A stretch of 64,000 nt of DNA from NCBI RefSeq assembly GCF_014836755.1, contig NZ_JACSQF010000001.1, positions 118,181 to 182,180 of the forward strand. The letters run 5' to 3'. A program made the translations under genes and the position numbers. The notes under the pieces were generated by a model. That model was not told the origin of the DNA, ran no database searches, and worked only from the letters and a program-made list of their open reading frames with translations. Source of the stretch: Oerskovia merdavium. Lineage in GTDB: Bacteria; Actinomycetota; Actinomycetes; Actinomycetales; Cellulomonadaceae. Of this stretch, positions 40,690 to 48,413 are shown in pieces (within the stretch, counting starts at the first letter, position 1; the number at the start of each line of letters is the position of its first letter).

Positions 40690-41604
40690 GTGAACATCAA
40701 ACCACCCTCGGGCGCCCAGATCCGTATCGAGCACGGGGACCACCACGTCACCGTCACGGAGGTCGGCGCGGCGATCCGCGAGTACACGGTCGGGGGGCGC
40801 GACGTCTTCACCCCCTTCTCGGAGACCGAGCTCGCCCCCGCGTCCCACGGAGCGGTGCTGCTCCCCTGGCCCAACCGGCTCCGTGACGGGCAGTACGAGT
40901 TCGACGGCGCCGCGCTCCAGCTCCCGATCACCGAGGTACCGCGGAACACGGCGATCCACGGCCTGGTGTGCTGGGAGCGCTGGGACGTCGTCGAGCAGTC
41001 CGCGTCGGCCGTGACGCTCGAGCTGCACCTCGTCCCGACCCCCGGCTACCCGTTCGACCTCGTCGCACGCGTGACCTACGCGCTGACCGACGCCGGCCTG
41101 CGCGTCACGACCCGTGCGACGAACGTGGGCGGCACCGACGCCCCCTACGGCGTCGGGTTCCACCCGTGGCTCTCGCCCGGTGACGCGTCGGTCGACGAGT
41201 GCACGCTGCGCCTCGACGCGAGCACCCGGGTCACCACGGACGAGCGGCTCCTGCCCACGGGTACCGAGCCCGCGGCCGGCGACTTCGACCTGCGCGAGCC
41301 GCGGCTGCTGGCCGGGATCGACCTCGACGACGCCTACGTCGACGTGCTGCGCGACGAGGACGGCCTGTCGTGGATGCGGCTCGGCGCACCCGACGGCCGG
41401 ACGGCCGCGGTCTGGATGGACTCCTCGATGGACACGTGGCAGGTCTGCACGGGCGACCACGTGTCGGCCACGGCGTACCGCCGCACGGGCGTCGCGGCCG
41501 AGCCCATGAGCTGCATCGCGGACGCGTTCCGCTCGGGCGATCGCCTGGTGCGCCTCGCCCCGGGTGCGTCGCACGAGACGACGTGGGGCGCCACGCTGCT
41601 CTGA
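40690..41604 (+). CDS. Aldose 1-epimerase family protein
   Basis: The 304-residue protein is a galactose mutarotase-like beta-sandwich that interconverts aldose anomers. Typical segments are GAVLLPWPNRLRDGQYEFDG (active-site Arg region), the His motif TAIHGLVCWERWDV and the second His in YGVGFHPWLSPG; the C-terminal MDTWQVCTGDH holds the acid/base part. GTG codons at 40684 and 40690 are both possible and neither has a Shine-Dalgarno; MNIKPPSG is preferred. Divergent from the aldo/keto reductase. Confidence 0.88.
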   Translation: MNIKPPSGAQIRIEHGDHHVTVTEVGAAIREYTVGGRDVFTPFSETELAPASHGAVLLPWPNRLRDGQYEFDGAALQLPITEVPRNTAIHGLVCWERWDVVEQSASAVTLELHLVPTPGYPFDLVARVTYALTDAGLRVTTRATNVGGTDAPYGVGFHPWLSPGDASVDECTLRLDASTRVTTDERLLPTGTEPAAGDFDLREPRLLAGIDLDDAYVDVLRDEDGLSWMRLGAPDGRTAAVWMDSSMDTWQVCTGDHVSATAYRRTGVAAEPMSCIADAFRSGDRLVRLAPGASHETTWGATLL

Positions 41605-41747
41605 GCCGGTGGAGCCCGGCAGGTGCCGGCGGCGGCCGCCCTCATGGTCGCCTCCGGCACCAGTTGTCGTCCGTCCGGCCTGACGTCCCGCACGGGACCC
41701 CGGTCGTGACAGACAATGGTGTGCGAGCGAACGAGGAGCACATCACC

Positions 41748-42353
41748 GTGGGAGAACCTGAAGTACGGATCTGCGTGGTCGGCGACGAGCTGATCGCGGG
41801 CGTCGGCGACGCCAAGGGCCTCGGCTGGGTCGGGCGCGTCGTCGCCCGTTCCCGTTTCCCCGGGACGGCGATGGCCTTCCCGCTCGCGATCCCTGGCGAG
41901 ACGACCACGGCGATGAGCCAGCGCTGGGACCTCGAGTCGACCAAGCGCTTCCACCCGGACCCCGAGTCCGACAACCGTCTCGTCATCGCGCTCGGACGGC
42001 ACGACCTGGACGCCGGTCTGTCGGTGGCCAGGTCGCGGCTCAACCTCGCGAACGTGCTCGACGTGGCCGAGCAGCGTCGTCTCCCCGTGTTCGTGGTGGG
42101 TCCCCCGCCGGGCCGACCCGAGGACAACGACCGCCTCGCGGAGCTCTCGGGGGCGTTCGCGGACGTCGCGAACCGGCGACGGGTCCCGTACGTCGACACC
42201 TTCACGCCGCTCGTGACGCACGAGCAGTGGCTCGCGGACCTCGCGACGGGCGTGGGCGGGTACCCGGGACAGGCGGGCTACGGGCTCATGGCCTGGCTCG
42301 TCCTCCACACCGGCTGGCACGCCTGGTTGGGCCTGCCCGACGACGTCGCGTAG
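41748..42353 (+). CDS. SGNH-fold protein lacking the catalytic triad
   Basis: The 201-residue protein aligns with GDSL/SGNH hydrolases: VRICVVGDELIAGVGDAKGL is block I, IALGRHDLDAG resembles the GxND block, and GGYPGQAGYGLMAWL resembles the C-terminal DGxHPxxxGY block. The nucleophile Ser of GDS is Glu14, and the Asp and His of the last block are Gly and Tyr172. The hydrolase chemistry therefore seems lost, though the fold looks intact and codon use is normal, so it is not a decaying gene. GTG start 9 nt after GAGGAG. A binding or regulatory role is possible; unknown. Confidence 0.8.
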   Translation: MGEPEVRICVVGDELIAGVGDAKGLGWVGRVVARSRFPGTAMAFPLAIPGETTTAMSQRWDLESTKRFHPDPESDNRLVIALGRHDLDAGLSVARSRLNLANVLDVAEQRRLPVFVVGPPPGRPEDNDRLAELSGAFADVANRRRVPYVDTFTPLVTHEQWLADLATGVGGYPGQAGYGLMAWLVLHTGWHAWLGLPDDVA

Positions 42354-42482
42354 GCCGGGCGGGCGTCTCGCCCGCCGTCCGCCGAGGGTGACCTCCCCGC
42401 CGGCCGGGGCCACCGCACAGCGCGGCCACGGTGACCGGACCGGGGCGGACGGTCCGGCTCACGTCGGAGCCGGCGAAGACTG

Positions 42483-42519
42483 CAGCGGCTCGTCCCCCTC
42501 CTCGGGGCACGAGCCGCTG
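42483..42519. terminator. Hairpin between SGNH-like gene and DUF4097 operon
   Basis: CAGCGGCTCGT pairs with ACGAGCCGCTG, with CCCC/GGGG inside, between convergent genes. There is no T tract. Confidence 0.55.
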
Positions 42520-42560
42520 TCCGTCGCACGGCGGGGGCAGGAGCCCCAGGACGTGGGACC

Positions 42561-43358
42561 TCAGGCGCGCGAGACCGTGAGGTTCCCCGAGACCGAGCTC
42601 GCGGAGACGTAGGCGCCGCTCGTACCGTCCGAGTGGTCGACCGACGTGGTCCGCGACTGCGTGCTGGGGAGCGGGGCCCCGTCGAGCACGACCTTGCCCG
42701 TGACGGCGCGCGCCTTGAGGTTGACCCCCGCACCCTGCCCCAGGCGCAGCGTCACGTCTCCCGAGACGGTCTTGGCCGTCACGAGCGGCGTGGTCTCGCG
42801 CGCCTCGACGACCACGTCGCCCGTGACCGTGCTGACCGTGACCCGACCGAGCCGTCCGCCGACCTCGACGCGGCCCGAGGCCGTGCTGACCCGGACGTCC
42901 CCCTCGTGCGCGGTCGCGGCGACCCGACCGGCGGCGGACTTCACCGCGAGCACGCCGACGGTGTCGTCGACGGTCACGGCGCCGTCTGCCGTGGTGACGG
43001 AGACGTCGGCCCGGGTACCGGTCACGGCGACCGCCGCGCGCGCCGTGGCGATCTTCACGGGCAGGTGCGCGGGGAGCACGACGCGGACGGTAGCGGTGTC
43101 CTTGTCCTTGAGGCCGCGGACGCGGTCCACGACCCCCTCGACCCCGGCGAAGTCGTAGGCGACGCGGAGCTCGCCCGCGTGCGACGTGACGTGCAGCGGG
43201 CGCGGGCCCACCTCGGTGACGTCGATGCTCGCGCCTGACTCGCGCGCCGGGTCGCTCACGACCTCGATCGCGCCGTTCGTGAGGCCCACGACGAGCGAGG
43301 TCACCTCGCCGACCTCGATCTGCTGCGGTGCTGCGATGACCCAGGACTCGGTGCCCAT
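42561..43358 (-). CDS. DUF4097-type repeat protein B
   Basis: The 265-residue protein is made of short beta-strand repeats (VSVTTADGAVTVDDTVG, VRVSTASGRVEVGG, VTVSTVTGDVVVEA) predicted to form a right-handed beta-helix like DUF4097 and bactofilin-type proteins. It has no membrane helix or signal. The ATG at 43358 has AAGGAGA upstream, and similarity to its paralogue begins at MGTESW, supporting this start. The frame also opens at an ATG at 43502 that overlaps the PadR stop (ATGA), which would add a 48-residue Asp/Gln/His-rich extension. It is the last gene of a three-gene operon with padR in the middle. Confidence 0.85.
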   Translation of the reverse strand: MGTESWVIAAPQQIEVGEVTSLVVGLTNGAIEVVSDPARESGASIDVTEVGPRPLHVTSHAGELRVAYDFAGVEGVVDRVRGLKDKDTATVRVVLPAHLPVKIATARAAVAVTGTRADVSVTTADGAVTVDDTVGVLAVKSAAGRVAATAHEGDVRVSTASGRVEVGGRLGRVTVSTVTGDVVVEARETTPLVTAKTVSGDVTLRLGQGAGVNLKARAVTGKVVLDGAPLPSTQSRTTSVDHSDGTSGAYVSASSVSGNLTVSRA

Positions 43359-43498
43359 GTCGTTCTCCTTCTGCGTCTGCGTGTCGTGCCGGTCGTCGTG
43401 CTGCTGGTCGTGCTGGTGGAGCTGGTCGTCCAGGTGCTGCTGGTCCTCTCGCCTGCCGTCGGGACGCGGGTCCGGGGGCGGCTGCCCGTCGTGGCCCG

Positions 43499-44101
43499 TC
43501 ATCGCAGCGTCCCCCGCACGGCCCTGCGCGCGGAGTCGAGCACGGTGCGCAGCGTCTCGAGCGTCAGCTCGGTCACGGCGCTGCTCGCGTCGGCCTGCCT
43601 CAGGTCCGCGCGCACGTCGTCGCGGAAGCGTTGGACGAGAGCCTCCGCCTCGACGCGGCGCGCGTAGGACTCGCCGCGCCGGGGGTCCGGGGACGCCGCG
43701 GGACGTGGGCGTACCCGTGCCTCCTGGGCCGCGGCCGCGAGCTCGGCGCGCAGGCCCTGCATCGAGCCCTCGATGTCGGTGCGCAGCGCCTGTGCCCGGG
43801 TCCGGACGGTCTGCGCGATCCCGTCCTCGAGCGCCGCGACGTCGGCCCGGCGGGCCATGACCTCGGCCCGACCCGCGGGCGTGAGCTCGTAGGTGGACTT
43901 GCGGGCCTCGTCGCTGCGACGCACGAGCCCCTCCTCCTCGAGCCGCGCGAGGCGCGGGTAGATGGTGCCCGCGCTCGGCCGGTACGTGCCGCCGAACCGG
44001 TCGGAGAGCTCGGTCATGAGCTCGTACCCGTGCTTGGGTCCGGACTCGAGCAGCGCGAGGAGGTAGAGCCGGAGCTCTCCGTGGGCGAAGACGGAGGCCA
44101 T
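43499..44101 (-). CDS. PadR-family transcriptional regulator
   Basis: The 200-residue repressor has the PadR winged helix: ELRLYLLALLESGPKHGYEL, FGGTYRPSAGTIYPRLARLE and GLVRRSDEARKSTYELTPAG. A long C-terminal helical region (about 90-200, Ala/Arg/Glu-rich) would serve dimerisation. The ATG overlaps the stop of DUF4097 gene A by one base. The operon promoter carries two near-palindromic CGATRTATCG sites, the likely autoregulatory operators. The inducer is unknown; PadR regulators often sense phenolics or cell-envelope drugs. Confidence 0.93.
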   Translation of the reverse strand: MASVFAHGELRLYLLALLESGPKHGYELMTELSDRFGGTYRPSAGTIYPRLARLEEEGLVRRSDEARKSTYELTPAGRAEVMARRADVAALEDGIAQTVRTRAQALRTDIEGSMQGLRAELAAAAQEARVRPRPAASPDPRRGESYARRVEAEALVQRFRDDVRADLRQADASSAVTELTLETLRTVLDSARRAVRGTLR

Positions 44102-45036
44102 CAGCGGTCCGCCGGTCCGTCCGCAGGCCCGTCGGTCGTCCAGGGCGCCTGCACGCCTGCGGTGCCCCACGGGGCGCCGTAGCCGGGGTACGCGTCGGTC
44201 GGGGCGTCGTCGGGCGCTCCCCATGCTCCCGGCCGCTCAGCCTCGCCCCGCAGGACCGTGACGTTCCCCGAGACCGAGTTGACCTGGAGCCTCTTGCCGG
44301 GGGCCGCGGCCGGGCCGCCCTGGCGGTAGGCACCACCGGGAGTGCCCCGGTGCTCGACGCCGTCGACCACGAGCCGGCCGCTCACGCAGCGCAGCGCGTA
44401 GTCGAGCGCGTCGGGCTCGGGGACCCGGACCAGGACGTCGGCCGAGACGGCGTTGACGTTCATGGAGTCGGGCGTGCTGCTCGAGTCGAGCGTGACGTTC
44501 CCGGACACGGTGTTGAGCTTGACGTCGCTCAGCGAACCCGAGGCCGTGAGGTCTCCCGAGACCGAGTCCATGACGAGCGTGCCCACGTGGTCGCGCACCG
44601 TGACCTCGCCCGAGACGGTGTCGACGCGCACGGCGCCCGTGGTCTGGGTCGTCATGACGGACCCGCCCACGGTCGCGACCGAGACCTTGGCGTGCGTCCC
44701 GGCGACGAGGCCGTCGCCGCGCACGGTCGCGAGCTTGACCGCGACGTGGGCCGGGACCCCCACGTAGACGTCCGCACGGTCCTTGCCGCGGTAGTTGCGG
44801 AACGAGTCGAGGAAGCCCTGGAAGCCGCCCGTGGGCGAGTACCCGACCCGGAGGCGGTCACCGTCGAGGCGCACCTCGAGCGGGCGGCCCTCGATCGAGT
44901 GGATCTCGACGCGGACACCGGGCTCGTCGTGCACCACGACGTCGATGCGCCCGTTCAGCAGGTTCGCGTCGAGGCGTTCCACGGGCCCGACGTCGATGGT
45001 CTGGGGACCCGTCACTGTCCAGCTCTCGGTAGCCAT
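44101..45036 (-). CDS. DUF4097-type repeat protein A
   Basis: The 311-residue protein starts MATESWTVTGPQTIDVG and carries beta-helix repeats (VSVATVGGSVMTTQT, VRVDTVSGEVTVRDHVG, LVMDSVSGDLTASGS, VKLNTVSGNVTLDSS). Its Pro/Gly/Ala-rich C-terminus (DAYPGYGAPWGTAGVQ) is disordered. It is a paralogue of protein B. It is the first gene of the operon, with GAGGAGA as ribosome-binding site. No signal peptide, so a cytoplasmic scaffold or adhesin-like role is possible; function unknown. Confidence 0.87.
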   Translation of the reverse strand: MATESWTVTGPQTIDVGPVERLDANLLNGRIDVVVHDEPGVRVEIHSIEGRPLEVRLDGDRLRVGYSPTGGFQGFLDSFRNYRGKDRADVYVGVPAHVAVKLATVRGDGLVAGTHAKVSVATVGGSVMTTQTTGAVRVDTVSGEVTVRDHVGTLVMDSVSGDLTASGSLSDVKLNTVSGNVTLDSSSTPDSMNVNAVSADVLVRVPEPDALDYALRCVSGRLVVDGVEHRGTPGGAYRQGGPAAAPGKRLQVNSVSGNVTVLRGEAERPGAWGAPDDAPTDAYPGYGAPWGTAGVQAPWTTDGPADGPADR

Positions 45037-45080
45037 GTCTCTCCTCGCGCCCCTGCGGTGTCCCGCTCGTGGTGGATGAC

Positions 45081-45120
45081 GCGATGTATCGCGTCTCTCT
45101 CCACACGATATATCGCGTCT
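45081..45120 (-). promoter_or_regulatory. Paired PadR-type operators over the operon promoter
   Basis: GCGATGTATCGCGTCT (45081-45096) and ACGATATATCGCGTCT (45105-45120) are near-identical sites with a 24-bp period, each containing a palindromic core (GCGATGTATCGC; CGATATATCG). On the minus strand TTGTCC (-35), 17 bp and TATCGT (-10) form a promoter overlapping the upstream site. The spacing puts both dimers on the same DNA face region (about 2.3 turns). Confidence 0.75.
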
Positions 45121-45184
45121 TGGACCAGGACAAGCCCTGGATGTGGGAACATTGAGCAGACAGAATCCGGCGTGAGGAGCAATC

Positions 45185-45259
45185 ATGAGCAAGCGCGGAC
45201 GCAAGCGTCGCAGCCGTAAGGGCAGCGCAGCGAACCACGGCAAGCGCCCCAACGCCTGA
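45185..45259 (+). CDS. 50S ribosomal protein bL37
   Basis: This 24-residue gene is too short for usual gene callers. The product starts MSKRGRKRRSRK and ends AANHGKRPNA, matching bL37, the small basic protein seen in mycobacterial 50S ribosome structures and conserved in actinobacteria. GAGGAG sits 5 nt before the ATG. It is a monocistronic unit between the divergent DUF4097 operon and a strong terminator. Identification rests on memory of the family sequence. Confidence 0.85.
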   Translation: MSKRGRKRRSRKGSAANHGKRPNA

Positions 45260-45308
45260 TCACGAGCCCGCCAGGGCCGCGATCACGCGCCTGAGGGCGA
45301 GTGCGACG

Positions 45309-45344
45309 AAGGGCCTGTCCTCACTGCGGTGAGGACAGGCCCTT
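45309..45344 (+). terminator. Terminator after bL37
   Basis: AAGGGCCTGTCCTCAC pairs perfectly with GTGAGGACAGGCCCTT around TGCG, followed by TCGTCGTTCTC. The 16-bp stem lies 50 nt after the bL37 stop and can also end rsrA transcription from the other side. Confidence 0.8.
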
Positions 45345-45454
45345 TCGTCGTTCTCGGTTCTTCTCGCCCAGCGGGGACCGCCGGCCGCGGTGAGAGGCCC
45401 GCTGCGGGAAGCGGACCCCTGCCCGACGGCGTCACGCCCGCGAGCGCGCAGGCG

Positions 45455-45778
45455 TCAGAAGGTCTCGATCACCGTGGTGGTCCGCAGGACCGTGAACTGC
45501 GCCTGGATGCGCAGCCGCAGCTCCGCCGGCGCCTGCTCGTGGCACGAGCGGCGCACGAGCTGCTTGACCAGCTCCTCCGCGCTCAGCTCGGCCAGGCACG
45601 GCGAGCAGTGCGCGACGTGCGCGCGCATGCGGACCTCGTCGTCGGAGGTCATCTCCGAGTCGAGGTACTCGTACAGGTGCTTGAGCGCGTGCTCGCACTC
45701 CGTCTCGCCCTCGGTCGAGTGAGGGATCGGCACGATGACGGGTTCCTCCGCCTCCGTGCTCACGTTCTGCTTGCTCAC
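45455..45778 (-). CDS. rsrA: Zinc anti-sigma factor RsrA (mycothiol-system type)
   Basis: The 107-residue anti-sigma factor binds SigR and releases it on disulfide stress. The ZAS motif is H54-x3-C58-x2-C61 ([13 protein letters not shown]), with Cys28 in [14 protein letters not shown] as the expected disulfide partner. The polar N-terminus and short C-terminus match RsrA. The GTG overlaps the sigR stop (GTGA), ensuring a balanced ratio to its partner. Confidence 0.93.
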   Translation of the reverse strand: MSKQNVSTEAEEPVIVPIPHSTEGETECEHALKHLYEYLDSEMTSDDEVRMRAHVAHCSPCLAELSAEELVKQLVRRSCHEQAPAELRLRIQAQFTVLRTTTVIETF

Positions 45779-46443
45779 GACTCACCTCCGGGGGTCTTGG
45801 CCCCCACCAGTCCTCGGTCCTTTGCGTAGTCGCTCAGCAGATCACGCAGCTGGTGCCGACCACGGTGGAGCCGCGACATCACGGTCCCGATCGGCGTGCC
45901 CATGATCTCGGCGATCTCCTTGTACGGGAAACCCTCGACGTCCGCGTAGTACACGGCCATACGACGGTCCTCCGGCAGCTCCTGGAGCGCCTTCTTCACG
46001 TCGGAGTCCGGGAGCCTGTCGAGCGCCTCGGCCTCGGCCGAGCGCAACCCCTGCGACGTGTGGGACGCCGCGCGGTGGATCTGCCAGTCCTCGACGTCCT
46101 CTGCCGCGGACTGCAGCGGCTCGCGCTGCTTCTTGCGGTAGTTGTTGATGAACGTGTTCGTGAGGATGCGGTAGAGCCAGGCCTTGAGGTTGGTGTCAGG
46201 ACGGTACTGGTGGAACGCCGCGAACGCCTTGGTGAAGGTCTCCTGGACCAGGTCCTCCGCGTCGGTCGGGTTGCGCGTCAGGCGCAGCGCCGCCGAGTAG
46301 AGCTGGTCGAGGTACACCAGGGCGTCCTGCTCGAAGCGCGCCGAACGAGCCGCGTCACTCTCCGTGGCCGGAGCCCGGTTGGTGTCCTCGGCGTCGTCGG
46401 CTCCCGCGAGGTCGCCTGCGCTGCTGCTGATCTGATCCGTCAT
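45775..46443 (-). CDS. sigR: ECF sigma factor SigR
   Basis: SigR directs RNA polymerase to thiol-oxidative-stress genes. From the ATG at 46443 it has 222 residues: region 2 ([57 protein letters not shown]) and region 4 ([40 protein letters not shown]). The frame extends upstream in a sequence that could encode a longer isoform: a GTG at 46581 adds 46 residues (268 in all) and lies just after a SigR-type promoter. In Streptomyces such an extended, unstable SigR' is made under stress. A TAGGCT 12 nt before the ATG may be the housekeeping -10. Confidence 0.95.
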   Translation of the reverse strand: MTDQISSSAGDLAGADDAEDTNRAPATESDAARSARFEQDALVYLDQLYSAALRLTRNPTDAEDLVQETFTKAFAAFHQYRPDTNLKAWLYRILTNTFINNYRKKQREPLQSAAEDVEDWQIHRAASHTSQGLRSAEAEALDRLPDSDVKKALQELPEDRRMAVYYADVEGFPYKEIAEIMGTPIGTVMSRLHRGRHQLRDLLSDYAKDRGLVGAKTPGGES

Positions 46444-46589
46444 CGACAACGAGCCTAGTCCCCCAGATGGTCGGGCGTCCGCCGAGAGCGCTGAAGGGGC
46501 GATCGCGCCGAACGGCACGACCTCCAGGCTCGGTGCAGCGGTGGCGCTCTTGTCGGCTTCCGCTTCCAGTACACATGTCACGCTCAGCA

Positions 46590-46617
46590 CAACCGTCCGG
46601 CCGCTGCCGACATTCCC
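46590..46617 (-). promoter_or_regulatory. SigR-dependent promoter of sigR
   Basis: Minus-strand GGGAAT (46617..46612) is followed by 18 bp and GTTG (46593..46590). This fits the SigR/SigH consensus GGAAT-N18-GTT. The expected start site falls at or next to the GTG at 46581, nine bases after GTT, giving a leaderless or nearly leaderless message for the long isoform. Confidence 0.75.
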
Positions 46618-46717
46618 ACGGCCCGCGGCGGGCCGTGCGGCACAGGCAAGGCTGCGCTCGGTGAGGACAGGCAACCATCGGGTGTGCTCCACGACGATCC
46701 TCGCTAGCGTGAGGCGC

Positions 46718-47263
46718 ATGACGACCACGACTCCCGACTCCCGGTTCCGCACCCTCCTGCGCGAGCAGGTCGGCCACGAGCTCGACGCCCACCAGCAGTA
46801 CATCGCCATCGCGGTGTGGTTCGACTCCCACGACCTCCCGCAGCTCGCGGCGCACTTCTACCGCCAGGCGGTCGAGGAGCGCAACCACGCCATGATGATC
46901 GTCCAGTACCACCTGGACCGTGACCTCGACATCACGATCCCCGGCACGGGCGCGGTCCGCAACGACTTCGACTCGGTCCTCGAACCGCTCCAGCTCGCCC
47001 TCGACCAGGAGAAGCAGGTCACCGACCAGATCGAGGCCATCTTCCGCGCGGCCCGCGAGGAGGGCGACGCCCTGGGCGAGCAGTTCCTGCTGTGGTTCCT
47101 CAAGGAGCAGGTCGAGGAGGTGGCCTCCGCCACGACGCTCCTGACGGTCGCACGTCGTGCGGGCGAGAACCTGTTCGACCTCGAGAACTACGTCGCACGC
47201 GAGACCATCGGCGACGGTGGCGAGTCCGCCGACGCCCCCGAGGCGGCCGGCGGGGCTCTCTGA
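46718..47263 (+). CDS. Ferritin
   Basis: The 181-residue four-helix protein stores and detoxifies iron. Ferroxidase residues are visible: Glu of [28 protein letters not shown] (ExxH) and the later [15 protein letters not shown]. It resembles non-haem bacterial ferritin (BfrB/Ftn) rather than bacterioferritin. The chosen ATG follows GAGG closely; the frame upstream runs into the sigR promoter region. Divergent from sigR, which may put both under oxidative control. Confidence 0.93.
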   Translation: MTTTTPDSRFRTLLREQVGHELDAHQQYIAIAVWFDSHDLPQLAAHFYRQAVEERNHAMMIVQYHLDRDLDITIPGTGAVRNDFDSVLEPLQLALDQEKQVTDQIEAIFRAAREEGDALGEQFLLWFLKEQVEEVASATTLLTVARRAGENLFDLENYVARETIGDGGESADAPEAAGGAL

Positions 47264-47274
47264 CCCGACGCACC

Positions 47275-47309
47275 GAGGGCGGAGCCGGGCTCGTCCCGGC
47301 TCCGCCCTC
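47275..47309 (+). terminator. Terminator after ferritin
   Basis: GAGGGCGGAGCCGGG pairs perfectly with CCCGGCTCCGCCCTC around CTCGT, 12 nt after the ferritin stop. There is no U tract. Confidence 0.7.
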
Positions 47310-47535
47310 GCCGTGCGCGGCCCTGGAGCGTCGTGCCCGACGGCGGCGCTCGCCCAGGGCGCTGACCGGCGCCTGGCCCTCGATCACCCCGCTCCCCCGG
47401 CGCGCGTCGCCCCGAGGGCGCACGCCCGGTGGCATGCTGAGCAGCGATGGGACAGGCTGGACGCACCGAGGGCGTCCCCGGCACCCCGGACCCGGTCGCT
47501 GCCCGCGGCCACCGTTCGACGAAGGAGATCCACCG

Positions 47536-48162
47536 ATGCTGCTGCGTCACGTCGCGAGGCCCATGCTGGCCTCCTGGTTCATCTACGACGGCGTGCAGGC
47601 CGCCCTCAAGCCCGCCGAGCACGTGCGCGCCGCACGCCGCGGCGTGAGCCTGGTCGGGCAGCAGCTCGGCGTCGAGGACCCCCTCAGCGAGAAGCAGGTC
47701 GCGGCCCTGGTCCGCGTGCACGGCGCCACGACCGCGGTCGCCGGGCTGTTCCTCGCGTTCGGCAAGGCTCCGCGCACGGCCGCGCTCACGCTCGCCGCGC
47801 TCAGCGTGCCGCTCGCGGTCGTCAACCAGCCCTTCACCCCGAGCGACGTGCCCCGGGACGTGCGCACCCGCAAGTTCGTCGCGAACGTCGGGGCGATCGG
47901 CGCCGCGCTCATCGCCGGTGCCGACTACGAGGGCCGGCCGGGCGTCCGCTGGCGCGTGGACCGCGCGCGCAAGGACCTCGCGCTGGCCAAGACCGCCAAG
48001 CACCAGGTAGACACCGCCAAGCACACGATCGGGTCCACGGCCGAGAAGGCCGCGCACACCGTGACGGACAGCGCCGCGAAGGCCTCGCGGAAGGCCCGTC
48101 GCGCTGCGAGCTCGGCGACCCGGTCGGCCGTCGACTCCGTCAAGGGCGCCGTCTCCTCCTGA
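47536..48162 (+). CDS. DoxX-family membrane protein
   Basis: The 208-residue protein begins [20 protein letters not shown], a DoxX-type first helix; further hydrophobic segments are [33 protein letters not shown] and [16 protein letters not shown]. The final 70 residues are a Lys/Ala/Ser-rich tail ([20 protein letters not shown]) resembling histone-like or LEA-like repeats. AAGGAG lies 8 nt before the ATG. DoxX proteins associate with oxidoreductases and thiol stress; the role here is unknown. The 272-nt region before it holds only the ferritin terminator. Confidence 0.83.
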   Translation: MLLRHVARPMLASWFIYDGVQAALKPAEHVRAARRGVSLVGQQLGVEDPLSEKQVAALVRVHGATTAVAGLFLAFGKAPRTAALTLAALSVPLAVVNQPFTPSDVPRDVRTRKFVANVGAIGAALIAGADYEGRPGVRWRVDRARKDLALAKTAKHQVDTAKHTIGSTAEKAAHTVTDSAAKASRKARRAASSATRSAVDSVKGAVSS

Positions 48163-48400
48163 CCTCGGCGTGCCGGCAGGCCGGTCGTCCTGCTCGGCCG
48201 CCGACGCCACGGTTCCCGGGCGCACGCACCGTGCGGCGGGGCCGCGGCGTGCCCCGCTGCACGGTGACCTGGGCGCGCGGGCGAGCGACGCCGTCGGGCG
48301 GGTGCGCGTCCACCGCGGGTGAGCGTGCAGCGCACGCGCGCCGCGCCGTCGGGCTCCCGCCGCGCTCCGGACCGAAGCCCGCTCCCCGCACCCCGTGCAA

Positions 48401-48406
48401 TAACCT
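48401..48406 (+). promoter_or_regulatory. aroA -10 box, leaderless start
   Basis: TAACCT is followed by GGGGCAT and the aroA GTG at 48414, a 7-nt gap. The start site should coincide with the start codon, so the message is leaderless. The -35 is not obvious. The 251-nt spacer upstream of aroA shows nothing else. Confidence 0.5.
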
Positions 48407-48413
48407 GGGGCAT

